DNA of 13,552 nt from Euryarchaeota archaeon UBA182 (GCA_002495675.1 DAGH01000028.1:1-13552); one strand, 5' to 3'; counted from the first letter of the stretch, positions 1-6,362 are shown. The notes: generated by a model from the letters alone, not told the origin. Program-made: numbers and translations.

Positions 1-1401
1 ACTCAGACAATCTCCGAGCCAACATCAATTATCGAAATTGAGGGAGTATTTGTCACAGGACCGGATGGTTTGCCAGTGGATTCGCAGCCATTGGATTTGA
101 TATTCAACTTGAGCGACGTAGGTGAAGATGGCGCCGAACCAAGTATTGGGGTGACATCATCGGGATGCATATTCTTCATAGCATTCGAGAAAGTAATGAG
201 ATCATGCGACTACGGCGATACTTGGGAGAATGTTGCAGGTCCGATGTGTGCATTCCAGACGAATGACCCATGGGGATGGGTTGACCCTGCTACGGATAGG
301 ATATTCAATGTCCAGATGCAAGGGTTGGAAACCTCTTGGATTTGTTGGAGCGATGATGATGGTGAAACTTGGATAGGGAATCCACATGATTCGGGTACGA
401 CACCCATAAATGACCACATAAAGTTAGCAACTGGACCTTGGACCTCAAGCGGATATGGGGTTGCAGGTCAGGTATCACAGTCATTCTATGACCAAGCAGT
501 CTACTATTGCTACAACAAGCTAGCCGGCATATTCTGTTTTACGAGTTTTGACGGAGGAGCCTCATTCGAGGCAGGTGGCCAAGTGATAGGACTTGCCACG
601 ACGGATGGAGGACTCCATGGAGCGATAACCTCTGCCCCAGACGGGACTGTTTACGTAACTCCAAGGGTCGAAAATCCGACAGTAATCATATCCAAGGACA
701 ATGGTTTCACTTGGTTTGCTGAGACGATGGGGGAAGATGCGGGCACACCATACCCGCGAAAAAATTCTGAGGTAGCAACAGACACCCAGTCCAATGCATA
801 TCACATATGGACGGGGGCAGATGAAGGGGTTTACATGTCCAGAAGCACAGACTCTGGCATCACTTGGGAACAAACCAGCATGAGGATCAGCCCTGTGGAA
901 ATCATATCCTCTGTTTTCCCACAGGTAGACGCAGGAGACCCAGGCAGGATCGCAATTACATACCTAGGTAGCGAGGATTCATCCCAACTCGGCCAACCTA
1001 ATCTTGATGGCGACCCGTGGGATGGGAATGCACATTATGCTAATTCCAATGTGTCATACGACCTATATGTGACATACAGTCTAAACGCGCTGGACTCCGA
1101 TCCGATCTTCCATACTTACAGGGTCACTTCAGATCCTGTACAAATCGGTAGTATCTGCTTGAATAGTGGTGACTGCAGAGACATTGGCGGGTCGAATAGA
1201 AACCTGTTGGATTTCAATGACCTCCACATTGACCGAGATGGACGAGTCTTCATAGCATTCGCAGATGGTTGTACTGGAACATGCGCCTCCGGAAACGCTT
1301 CGACCCCCGAGGACTCTAGAAGCAGAAGGGGCATAATGGCCTACCTCAGTTCTGGGCCGAGTTTGTACATAGATAACGGTATTCTGGGCGAAGTAAAGTG
1401 A
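1..1401 (+). CDS. Secreted Asp-box (BNR/sialidase-like) beta-propeller protein, 5' end outside window
   Basis: The reading frame is open from base 1 (no stop before it), so the true start and any signal peptide lie upstream; the TTG at 70 is not a convincing start. Five Asp-box motifs of the form S-x-D-x-G-x-T-W are visible at about 202-225 (SCDYGDTW), 349-372 (SDDDGETW), 544-567 (SFDGGASF, degenerate), 691-714 (SKDNGFTW) and 844-867 (STDSGITW). Spaced repeats of this kind mark the blades of sialidase, sortilin and related beta-propellers. The protein is acidic and Cys-containing, as expected outside the cell. Asp-boxes are structural and do not prove sialidase activity; I do not recognise the Arg triad and Tyr/Glu nucleophile pair of true sialidases with confidence, so the substrate is unknown. 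It ends at TGA 1399-1401, followed by a T-tract and the transferrin-like gene, whose own promoter makes it a separate unit. Confidence 0.8.
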   Translation, partial: TQTISEPTSIIEIEGVFVTGPDGLPVDSQPLDLIFNLSDVGEDGAEPSIGVTSSGCIFFIAFEKVMRSCDYGDTWENVAGPMCAFQTNDPWGWVDPATDRIFNVQMQGLETSWICWSDDDGETWIGNPHDSGTTPINDHIKLATGPWTSSGYGVAGQVSQSFYDQAVYYCYNKLAGIFCFTSFDGGASFEAGGQVIGLATTDGGLHGAITSAPDGTVYVTPRVENPTVIISKDNGFTWFAETMGEDAGTPYPRKNSEVATDTQSNAYHIWTGADEGVYMSRSTDSGITWEQTSMRISPVEIISSVFPQVDAGDPGRIAITYLGSEDSSQLGQPNLDGDPWDGNAHYANSNVSYDLYVTYSLNALDSDPIFHTYRVTSDPVQIGSICLNSGDCRDIGGSNRNLLDFNDLHIDRDGRVFIAFADGCTGTCASGNASTPEDSRSRRGIMAYLSSGPSLYIDNGILGEVK

Positions 1402-1417
1402 TACTTTAAGCAAAATA

Positions 1418-1425
1418 TTTTTTTT
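1418..1425 (+). terminator. T-tract terminator after the Asp-box gene
   Basis: Eight consecutive T residues begin 17 bases after the stop of the Asp-box gene. Archaeal RNA polymerase commonly terminates at short U-tracts without a strong hairpin. The last T residues are shared with the left arm of the palindrome at 1422-1439, so termination and control of the next gene are packed together. Confidence 0.5.
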
Positions 1426-1439
1426 AGGTCAACCTAAAA
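1422..1439. promoter_or_regulatory. Perfect palindrome resembling a DtxR/IdeR iron-repressor operator
   Basis: The sequence TTTTAGGTCAACCTAAAA is two perfect 8-base inverted arms around a CA centre. Its core TTAGG-N4-CCTAA has the same half-sites and spacing as the first 14 bases of the DtxR/IdeR consensus (TTAGGTTAGCCTAACCTAA). DtxR-family regulators bind such sites with Fe2+ and repress iron-uptake genes, in bacteria and in archaea. It abuts and slightly overlaps the TATA-like element at 1436-1446, which fits a repressor that blocks TBP/TFB, and it lies 30 bases before the transferrin-like ORF. I found no second TTAGG-N4-CCTAA in the window. No regulator gene is present here, so the binding protein is inferred. 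Confidence 0.65.
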
Positions 1440-1446
1440 TTTATTT
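1436..1446 (+). promoter_or_regulatory. TATA-like box of the transferrin-like gene
   Basis: AAAATTTATTT is centred about 28 bases before the ATG at 1469. That is the distance expected if transcription starts at or next to the start codon, giving a leaderless mRNA; consistent with this, no Shine-Dalgarno sequence precedes the ATG. The box overlaps the right arm of the palindrome. Confidence 0.55.
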
Positions 1447-1468
1447 CTGTAATGCCTTTCCGAGCACC

Positions 1469-2527
1469 ATGAACGCAATGAGTATTGTCTCATGGGCCGC
1501 TGCAAACAAAGCTCTTTCACTGGTATTTATGCTACTAATGAGTGGAGGTTTCTACCTCCTGATTTACGAGCCAGACTACTCTGAATGTGATCAGGATAAG
1601 AGGTGTCTAACCATAGCATATCAGGTACAGGAAGACTACCAAGTTTGGGACACGAACCCCCAGCAATTGGCAGATAAATTGAGCTCAATCATGGGTGATG
1701 ATTGGGATGTTGAAATATACCCTGTTTCCGATTCCGGGCCACTAATCGAGGCAATCGACAAAGGCAATGCGGACATAGGATTCGTTGACGGGGCTGCTGC
1801 GTGGCTAGCTTGGGAGGTTTACGACTTGGATGTACTGGCCGCTGAAACAAAATCTGACGGCAGAACGTACTACAATGCAGCCGCCTGGGTCAGGGCTGAT
1901 TCTGACATGGCAGCAGCTTACTTAGATGATGATCCAGATACTGATCCATTCGCTTTGATGGAGGGTAAGAAATCATGTCACACCGGCTGGTTGAAATCCG
2001 CGGGCATGCTAATACCGATGGGGTATCTAATCGGAAACGGTTACGCCGAAGTGATAGGAGACCCAACGGAGATCGACTCGCTGGAAGCCACGGTTCACGG
2101 TTTCTTTTCTGAAGACTCCAGCATACCTAGGGGCAGTTCGCCATATTCATCCTACAAAGGCGCGATGAGATGTATGATGGAGGGAGCCGGTGATATCGCG
2201 TTGATAAAAGACACAGTATACGATTCATACTGCACAGGCAGCGATGCTCACGATTGGTGCCTTGATAGGGACGAAGTAGTCATGCTCGAGCCCTTTGGCC
2301 AGGCCCCTAGCCATCCAGCCCTGTATAACCCAGAGAACATGGATCTGGAGACCGTTTCCCAAGTACAAGAAGCGTTGGGAGCACTCAATGACGATCAAGA
2401 GGGTGCAGACATTCTCTGGGATCTTTTGTATACGAAAGACATGATCCCGACTAATGCACAGGACCACCTTGGAACTTATGGGGCAGCAGTATCGAACGTT
2501 CCGGGCATTCAAGCATACTTTGGGTGA
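1469..2527 (+). CDS. Membrane-anchored single-lobe transferrin-family iron-binding protein
   Basis: A 352-residue protein. Residues about 15-33 form a hydrophobic N-terminal anchor (or uncleaved signal), leaving about 318 residues outside, the size of one transferrin lobe. The block GKKSCHTGWLKSAGMLIP (166-183) nearly copies human transferrin GKKSCHTGLGRSAGWNIP; YKGAMRC (229-235) matches YSGAFKC; QAPSH (278-282) matches QVPSH; WCLD (263-266) matches LCLD. By this alignment the iron ligands are Asp107, Tyr135, Tyr229 and His282 (human N-lobe Asp63, Tyr95, Tyr188, His249), the carbonate-site Thr is Thr172, and Cys170-Cys235 corresponds to the Cys118-Cys194 disulfide. The anion-binding Arg124 is replaced by Lys176. 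Known: transferrins bind Fe3+ with carbonate in a cleft. Inferred: surface capture of ferric iron, repressed by iron through the upstream DtxR-like palindrome. PhnD/FbpA-type binding proteins share the fold, but not these motifs. The ATG is set by the TATA spacing. Confidence 0.88.
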   Translation: MNAMSIVSWAAANKALSLVFMLLMSGGFYLLIYEPDYSECDQDKRCLTIAYQVQEDYQVWDTNPQQLADKLSSIMGDDWDVEIYPVSDSGPLIEAIDKGNADIGFVDGAAAWLAWEVYDLDVLAAETKSDGRTYYNAAAWVRADSDMAAAYLDDDPDTDPFALMEGKKSCHTGWLKSAGMLIPMGYLIGNGYAEVIGDPTEIDSLEATVHGFFSEDSSIPRGSSPYSSYKGAMRCMMEGAGDIALIKDTVYDSYCTGSDAHDWCLDRDEVVMLEPFGQAPSHPALYNPENMDLETVSQVQEALGALNDDQEGADILWDLLYTKDMIPTNAQDHLGTYGAAVSNVPGIQAYFG

Positions 2528-2528
2528 G
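2522..2528 (+). promoter_or_regulatory. Shine-Dalgarno sequence deciding a TTG start
   Basis: GGGTGAG overlaps the stop codon of the transferrin-like gene (TGA 2525-2527) and lies 3 bases before TTG 2532. It complements the 3' end of 16S rRNA and favours that TTG as the start of the lipoprotein gene, giving translational coupling between the two genes. The spacing is short, so this is a moderate call. Confidence 0.5.
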
Positions 2529-2531
2529 TCA

Positions 2532-3710
2532 TTGACCCATAGGACTCTATCACTGCTCATCTGCTCAATCCTACTGAGCTCGATGGGGTGTCTGTCAAAC
2601 GACGACGAGGGCTTCGATTGGCCGGATCCAACCAACTTTGTGTGCGATATGGCTTTGGAAGAACTGAAATGCACAGATTACATTCAAGGAACAGAGACCC
2701 CACATCACTCAATCATTAATCCGCTCAATGGAGAGATTTGGATTGTTTATCTCAATGGATTCGTCAAATCATGGGATGGGGAGAATCTGAATTGGGTCGC
2801 GGACCTTAGTGAGATTGTGAACCGTTGTCACATGGAACAAGGTCTCCTAGGACTAGATTTGGATTCAGACTTTGAAAACACCAAGACCGTCTTGGTCTCT
2901 TACATCGAAGAGGGTAAATGCGAAGGTCCCAACCAGTCTGACCTAATTCTAGCCAGTTTGGAACTAAACGAATATGGGCTTCTGGATTTAGATTCACTCA
3001 CTGTCCTGAAGAGAATTTCCCAACCTTACAGAAATCACAATGGAGGACATCTTCTCAATGTGGGTGAAAATAAATTTCTGTGGGGGATAGGCGATGGTGG
3101 CAGTGCGCACGATCCTATGTTGAATGGCCAGAATTTTTCAAATCCTCTAGGCAGTATATACTACTTTTCGTATGGAAACAACACTATCGCCCCTGTGATG
3201 GAGGACCAAGATGGTGATCCGTTTATTCTTCACTATGGGGTGCGAAATCCTTGGAGATTTGACCTAGACCCAAATGGTAACCTTTGGATAGCTGATGTTG
3301 GTCAAGCTTGTTGGGAGGAGGTTAACATGGTAAATCTGACTGTGAGGTCTAATCTCGGATGGTCGAACAGGGAGGGTTTCCATGAATTCGATCAAACTGG
3401 CATATGTGAAAATTCAGACTCAGAAGATTTAGGAGACTATGTAGACCCACTACTGGCCTACCCTCATGAAAACGGCAATTGTTCGATAACTGGAGGTTAT
3501 TGGATGGACTGGGGACCAGAGCCACTGAGGGGGGGTTATCTGTATGGCGACTTTTGCTCTGGTTCCATATGGGTAATTCGCGAGGAATCTGGGTCATGGA
3601 CCGAGCAATACATCGGTGCAAGTGGGGGAATGATTGTGGGATTCGGCCAATCTATGGATGGTAATTTAGTGGTTTTTCATTGGATGGGTGACTCAGTGGT
3701 AATCTCATAG
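2532..3710 (+). CDS. PQQ-dependent sugar dehydrogenase family (GSDH/sorbosone dehydrogenase-like) lipoprotein
   Basis: Read from TTG 2532 this is a 392-residue protein with a clear lipoprotein signal: MTHR, a hydrophobic stretch, then lipobox SMGC with Cys20 as the lipidation site. Upstream in-frame ATGs (2454 and 2475) would bury this signal inside the transferrin gene. The body is a six-bladed propeller of the soluble glucose dehydrogenase family: EQGLLGLDLDSDF (102-114), NHNGGHL (168-174), GIGDGG (185-190), YGVRNPWRFDLDP (235-247), LWIADVGQ (251-258), WEEV (261-264), YPHENGNCSITGGY (310-323), LYGDFCSG (337-344). By family alignment His169 is the catalytic base and Arg238-Asn239 match the PQQ-site residues of bacterial sGDH. 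It likely oxidises an aldose or aldehyde at the outer surface, but HHIP-like propellers without activity also exist. It starts 4 bases after the transferrin-like gene, so the two are probably co-transcribed. It ends 2 bases from a convergent gene. Confidence 0.82.
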   Translation: MTHRTLSLLICSILLSSMGCLSNDDEGFDWPDPTNFVCDMALEELKCTDYIQGTETPHHSIINPLNGEIWIVYLNGFVKSWDGENLNWVADLSEIVNRCHMEQGLLGLDLDSDFENTKTVLVSYIEEGKCEGPNQSDLILASLELNEYGLLDLDSLTVLKRISQPYRNHNGGHLLNVGENKFLWGIGDGGSAHDPMLNGQNFSNPLGSIYYFSYGNNTIAPVMEDQDGDPFILHYGVRNPWRFDLDPNGNLWIADVGQACWEEVNMVNLTVRSNLGWSNREGFHEFDQTGICENSDSEDLGDYVDPLLAYPHENGNCSITGGYWMDWGPEPLRGGYLYGDFCSGSIWVIREESGSWTEQYIGASGGMIVGFGQSMDGNLVVFHWMGDSVVIS

Positions 3711-3712
3711 TG

Positions 3713-4285
3713 TCATGGAAGGTAAGTCCTGATACTCTCAACATCGAGCTTCTCTTTCTCTGGTAATATCTCGGGATATCCTACCTTCAAGAAACCAACA
3801 ATTCGCTCTCTTTCCTTTGGAATGCCCAATGCCTCATATGTCGAATCTGCCCTGGTAATCGTCCCTGTGGACCATTGAGTGCCTATTCCATTTCCCCAAA
3901 GGGAAAGGCAAAAGTTCTGAATTGAGCAAGCAGTAGCTGCATAATCCTCCATCTCTCTAAAACTATCGGATGGAGTCAATGATGAGGATACTGCTATCAA
4001 TACCGGGGGAGACATAATTTTCGATACAGCCCGTTTCAGGCCAGACTCCATGTCTTTGGCTGGTTGACCAGACATTTTGGATCTGGATAACCTTTCTACT
4101 TCAGGTAAAAGCAAACTCCTCGCGCTTTCACCAAGCACATAGTATCTCCAAGGATTGGTGTTTTTGTGGTTGGGTGCGTGAGCAGCAGCCTTGAAAGCAA
4201 GGTCCAAGAAGGAATTCTCTACGTTATCTTCTTTGAACCGGTAGACAGTCCGCCGGGATAGGAGGGTCTCCTGGATACCAGACAT
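3713..4285 (-). CDS. Nitroreductase-family FMN flavoprotein
   Basis: A 190-residue protein, the usual length of the small (YdjA-like) nitroreductases. N-terminal SRRTVYRF (10-17) is the family's FMN-phosphate-binding Arg-Arg motif; APNHKNTNPWRYYVL (37-51) is the conserved Asn-Pro-Trp-Arg region; EDYAATACSIQNFCLSLW (113-130) is the central helix; GIGTQWSTG (133-141) and IVGFLKVGYP (162-171) are the C-terminal flavin-contact segments. These enzymes use NAD(P)H to reduce nitro-aromatics, quinones or dehydro-substrates; the physiological substrate cannot be read from sequence. It is the last gene of a three-gene minus-strand operon, 10 bases after the pterin dehydratase gene, and converges on the PQQ-dehydrogenase gene with a 2-base gap. 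A link to pterin or flavin redox metabolism is suggested by position only. Confidence 0.88.
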   Translation of the reverse strand: MSGIQETLLSRRTVYRFKEDNVENSFLDLAFKAAAHAPNHKNTNPWRYYVLGESARSLLLPEVERLSRSKMSGQPAKDMESGLKRAVSKIMSPPVLIAVSSSLTPSDSFREMEDYAATACSIQNFCLSLWGNGIGTQWSTGTITRADSTYEALGIPKERERIVGFLKVGYPEILPEKEKLDVESIRTYLP

Positions 4286-4295
4286 ACAAGTCCCT

Positions 4296-4622
4296 CTACA
4301 ATTGATCTATCTTCGCGGCAAGTATGAAATCGGATTCCACGAGTCCATTGATCTTGTGTGTGTAAATCTTCACTATAACCCGGCCCCAACCAAGTTCGAA
4401 GTCTGCATGATGCCCCTCTTCTTCGCAAATTTGGCCCGCAGAGTTCACGAACTCTAGGGCCTTGGAAAAATCAGGAAAAGCCCATGCTTTCCTTAGGTGA
4501 TGATCATCGATAACTTGCCATCCAGCGTCGATCTTCGGGATAAATTCGGCGATCTCGTCCTTGTTCATGGGTGGAACTCCCCCTTGGCAAGGAACACATT
4601 TTTTCTGATTTAATTCACTCAT
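4296..4622 (-). CDS. phhB: Pterin-4a-carbinolamine dehydratase
   Basis: A 108-residue protein from ATG 4622, the normal length for the family. The signature is intact: GHHADFELGWGRV (70-82), IYTHKINGLVESDF (86-99), with catalytic His71, His72 and His89 and the closing Asp98. The N-terminal KKCVPCQGG with a CxxC is common in prokaryotic members. The family dehydrates 4a-hydroxytetrahydropterins and recycles the cofactor of aromatic amino-acid hydroxylases; many prokaryotes carry it without a hydroxylase, and other roles have been suggested. No hydroxylase is visible here. An upstream in-frame ATG at 4658 would overlap the preceding gene and add 12 residues before the conserved start, so I prefer 4622. 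It sits 4 bases after the unknown gene and 10 bases before the nitroreductase. Confidence 0.9.
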   Translation of the reverse strand: MSELNQKKCVPCQGGVPPMNKDEIAEFIPKIDAGWQVIDDHHLRKAWAFPDFSKALEFVNSAGQICEEEGHHADFELGWGRVIVKIYTHKINGLVESDFILAAKIDQL

Positions 4623-4626
4623 TGTT

Positions 4627-5076
4627 TCACCCCCACACATGCGAGTCATCATGTCCATCCGCCTTCCTTTCGGCTTGCTCGCTCACGCTTGTCCTTCTCC
4701 TCATGTCCTCTCGCTCAAAGAAAAGTAGTTCATCATCGTCGATATACTGTGGGCGCATATGTGCGACTAGTTTTATTTCAACGATTACGTCTCTGGAGAA
4801 CGATCGAAAGTGGCCATTTTCATCTAAAATGTCAATGGAGCTTCGGCCCGTGGAAATTAACATGCCCCTAACCACGTTTGGTTGATCAGTTCTGACGGAT
4901 CTGGCGTCTATTACCATCTCGACTATGTCGTCTTTCCTCAGCCCAGACTTCCGCCCAATCAATGGGCCAACATACACATCGCCGTGCATCGAGAGATTGG
5001 GTGATCCATATGATGAGTATAGGTCAATTGCCCAGTCCGGAATTCCCCGATCGCCATTGCCATCCGTGGTGGGCAT
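4627..5076 (-). CDS. Unknown 149-residue cytosolic protein heading the pterin/nitroreductase operon
   Basis: I do not recognise this protein. From ATG 5076 it has 149 residues, no signal peptide and no membrane segment. Residues about 33-103 alternate short hydrophobic strands with turns (DVYVGPLIGR, IVEMVIDARSV, RGMLISTGRSSIDI, FSRDVIVEIKLVAHM), as in a small beta-barrel of Sm/SH3 type; this is a guess from pattern. The C-terminus is charged and probably disordered, with an acidic patch YIDDDELLFFERED and a His-rich tail. A TTG at 5091 could add five residues, but a TATA-like box (CTTATTTATGC read on the minus strand, about 5095-5105) lies about 25 bases from ATG 5076 and suggests a leaderless start there. 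It is followed after 4 bases by the pterin dehydratase gene, so it is the first gene of that operon. Confidence 0.7.
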   Translation of the reverse strand: MPTTDGNGDRGIPDWAIDLYSSYGSPNLSMHGDVYVGPLIGRKSGLRKDDIVEMVIDARSVRTDQPNVVRGMLISTGRSSIDILDENGHFRSFSRDVIVEIKLVAHMRPQYIDDDELLFFEREDMRRRTSVSEQAERKADGHDDSHVWG

Positions 5077-5094
5077 ATACCTGCCCGACAATCT

Positions 5095-5105
5095 GCATAA
5101 ATAAG
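5095..5105 (-). promoter_or_regulatory. TATA-like promoter box of the three-gene minus-strand operon
   Basis: On the minus strand the sequence reads CTTATTTATGC, centred about 25 bases before ATG 5076. This is the normal distance for an archaeal TATA box driving a leaderless transcript and would serve the unknown, pterin dehydratase and nitroreductase genes. Confidence 0.5.
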
Positions 5106-5181
5106 GAAGACGGAATTGAGATTAAAACCGACCAATGCAATTCAATACCAATGCCTATCCAGGACATGTTAGGTTGGAATC

Positions 5182-6237
5182 ATGGCTACTGCTGAATGGC
5201 GACGTATCCCAACAGTGTTGCTTCCTCAGGAGATCATAGACAAATCATTTCGGCGTGCAAGTAAAATGTCTGGGCTAGTGGATGACCCCGACAAATACCA
5301 CAGAGTGAGGAAACAAATGAACAGGATGGTTCAGTCATCCTCAGATACCATAGTGACAACTCTATTGGATTGGGTTGACAGATGGCCGAGTCTGAACTCA
5401 CTCTCGGAATTCGATCAAGCCTTGATCGACGCTTCAGTAGGGGCTGACGAATACAGGAAGAATTTGGGCGCAATACAATGGGGGGCGGAACAAATAAGGA
5501 AAATATCAGGCAGGATACAGTCCGAGATGCTAAGGATCAGGAAAATAGAAGATTTTCACAGTAGCAGGAGAGCGGCATACGGTAGGTTCGCCTCTGTTCT
5601 AGAGCAATTGAACCCAGAGCTCGAGTGGTTGAATAGGGCCAGAGATGTACTCCGAGAGCTGCCTTCGATCGACGCGGGAGATCCATGCATAGTTGTCGCC
5701 GGCTCGCCTAATGTCGGAAAATCCGCTTTGATTACAGCACTATCAACTGGAGAACCAGAAGTGGCAGCCTACCCATTTACCACCAAGAGGCTACATTTGG
5801 GCCATTTCATTCACAGAAGAAGAAAGTACCAGATGGTGGATACACCGGGCCTATTAGATCGCCCGAATGATGAGCGGAACCAGATAGAGATGCAGGCGAT
5901 CGCTGCCTTGGAGAACGTGGGAGACATCGTCCTCTTCCTTATCGACCCTTCAGAGTCTGGCGGAACTCCACTTCAAGAACAGATGAGCCTATTGAGGGAG
6001 GTCGAGGATTTGATTAGTGCGAGGAAAATAATCCTGGTCCATTCTAAGTCGGATCTAGACTCGGAAGAAAGTATTCCTGGAGCTGTTATGGTGAGTTCGA
6101 CAAAATCAATTGGTCTAGAGGAATTGCGGGAAAAAGTCGTCCATGAGATCGCGGCCGATGCAATAGTTGACCCACTTCAGCTTCCCGAGGGTTGGCACAG
6201 AGAAGACACAGAGATCAAAGAACAATCACTTGACTAA
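5182..6237 (+). CDS. Nog1-like GTPase, probable ribosome biogenesis factor
   Basis: A 351-residue protein with an alpha-helical N-terminal domain (about 1-165, charged and coiled-coil-like) followed by an Obg/Nog1-type G domain. Motifs: G1 GSPNVGKS (174-181), G2 Thr200/Thr201 in YPFTTK, G3 DTPG (220-223), G4 SKSD (288-291) and G5 SSTK (305-308). The helical domain followed directly by G domain, with PNVGKS and YPFTTK, is the layout of archaeal and eukaryotic Nog1, which acts in maturation of the large ribosomal subunit. The G4 box has Ser where NKxD is usual, a change seen in several GTPases but worth noting for guanine specificity. It has its own promoter region, divergent from the operon at 5076; no strong Shine-Dalgarno is visible. 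The last 12 bases overlap the convergent zinc-ribbon gene. Confidence 0.85.
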   Translation: MATAEWRRIPTVLLPQEIIDKSFRRASKMSGLVDDPDKYHRVRKQMNRMVQSSSDTIVTTLLDWVDRWPSLNSLSEFDQALIDASVGADEYRKNLGAIQWGAEQIRKISGRIQSEMLRIRKIEDFHSSRRAAYGRFASVLEQLNPELEWLNRARDVLRELPSIDAGDPCIVVAGSPNVGKSALITALSTGEPEVAAYPFTTKRLHLGHFIHRRRKYQMVDTPGLLDRPNDERNQIEMQAIAALENVGDIVLFLIDPSESGGTPLQEQMSLLREVEDLISARKIILVHSKSDLDSEESIPGAVMVSSTKSIGLEELREKVVHEIAADAIVDPLQLPEGWHREDTEIKEQSLD

Positions 6238-6345
6238 CCAATTATGGCCACAAACCTTGCAATAAAGATAGAACCCCCCGTAGGATTTCGGTAGCCCCTC
6301 TACCTCCACGGGAGTATTGCAATTGGCACATACCTGCGATTCCAT
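6226..6345 (-). CDS. 39-residue zinc-ribbon microprotein
   Basis: A short ORF from ATG 6345 to TGA 6226-6228. It begins MESQVCANCNTPVEVEG and ends YCKVCGHNWLVK, so it has two CxxC knuckles (Cys6/Cys9 and Cys29/Cys32) 19 residues apart, with an aromatic turn between them: a complete rubredoxin-like or zinc-ribbon fold and nothing else. Such stand-alone ribbons in archaea may bind nucleic acid or accompany transcription or ribosome proteins; the function cannot be assigned. The 3' end overlaps the convergent GTPase gene by 12 bases. A TATA-like box at 6367-6377 is centred 27 bases upstream of the ATG, supporting a leaderless, independently transcribed gene. Confidence 0.72.
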   Translation of the reverse strand: MESQVCANCNTPVEVEGLPKSYGGFYLYCKVCGHNWLVK

Positions 6346-6362
6346 GGTAGTCTCACAACATC

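Noticed and set aside
70..72. TTG as the start of the Asp-box protein
   Set aside because: The frame is open without a stop back to base 1 and no promoter or ribosome site precedes it; the gene is cut by the window edge.
562..873. Minus-strand ORF within the Asp-box gene
   Set aside because: It is the complement of a well-supported coding frame, with a low-complexity, Cys/Pro-rich translation and no recognisable motif.
1469..2527. Assignment as a phosphonate (PhnD-like) or FbpA-type ABC binding protein
   Set aside because: The general fold and the ADIGFVDG block allow it, but the CHT...SAG...IPMG, YKGAMRC and APSH blocks with all four iron ligands in transferrin order are specific to transferrins, and no ABC transporter genes are adjacent.
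2454..2531. N-terminal extension of the PQQ-dehydrogenase-like protein from ATG 2454
   Set aside because: It lies inside the transferrin-like gene, is not signal-like, and would bury the lipoprotein signal that begins at 2532.
5167..5180. Second DtxR-like site (TTAGGTTGGAATCA) before the GTPase gene
   Set aside because: Only the left half-site matches; the right half is not CCTAA and there is no dyad symmetry.
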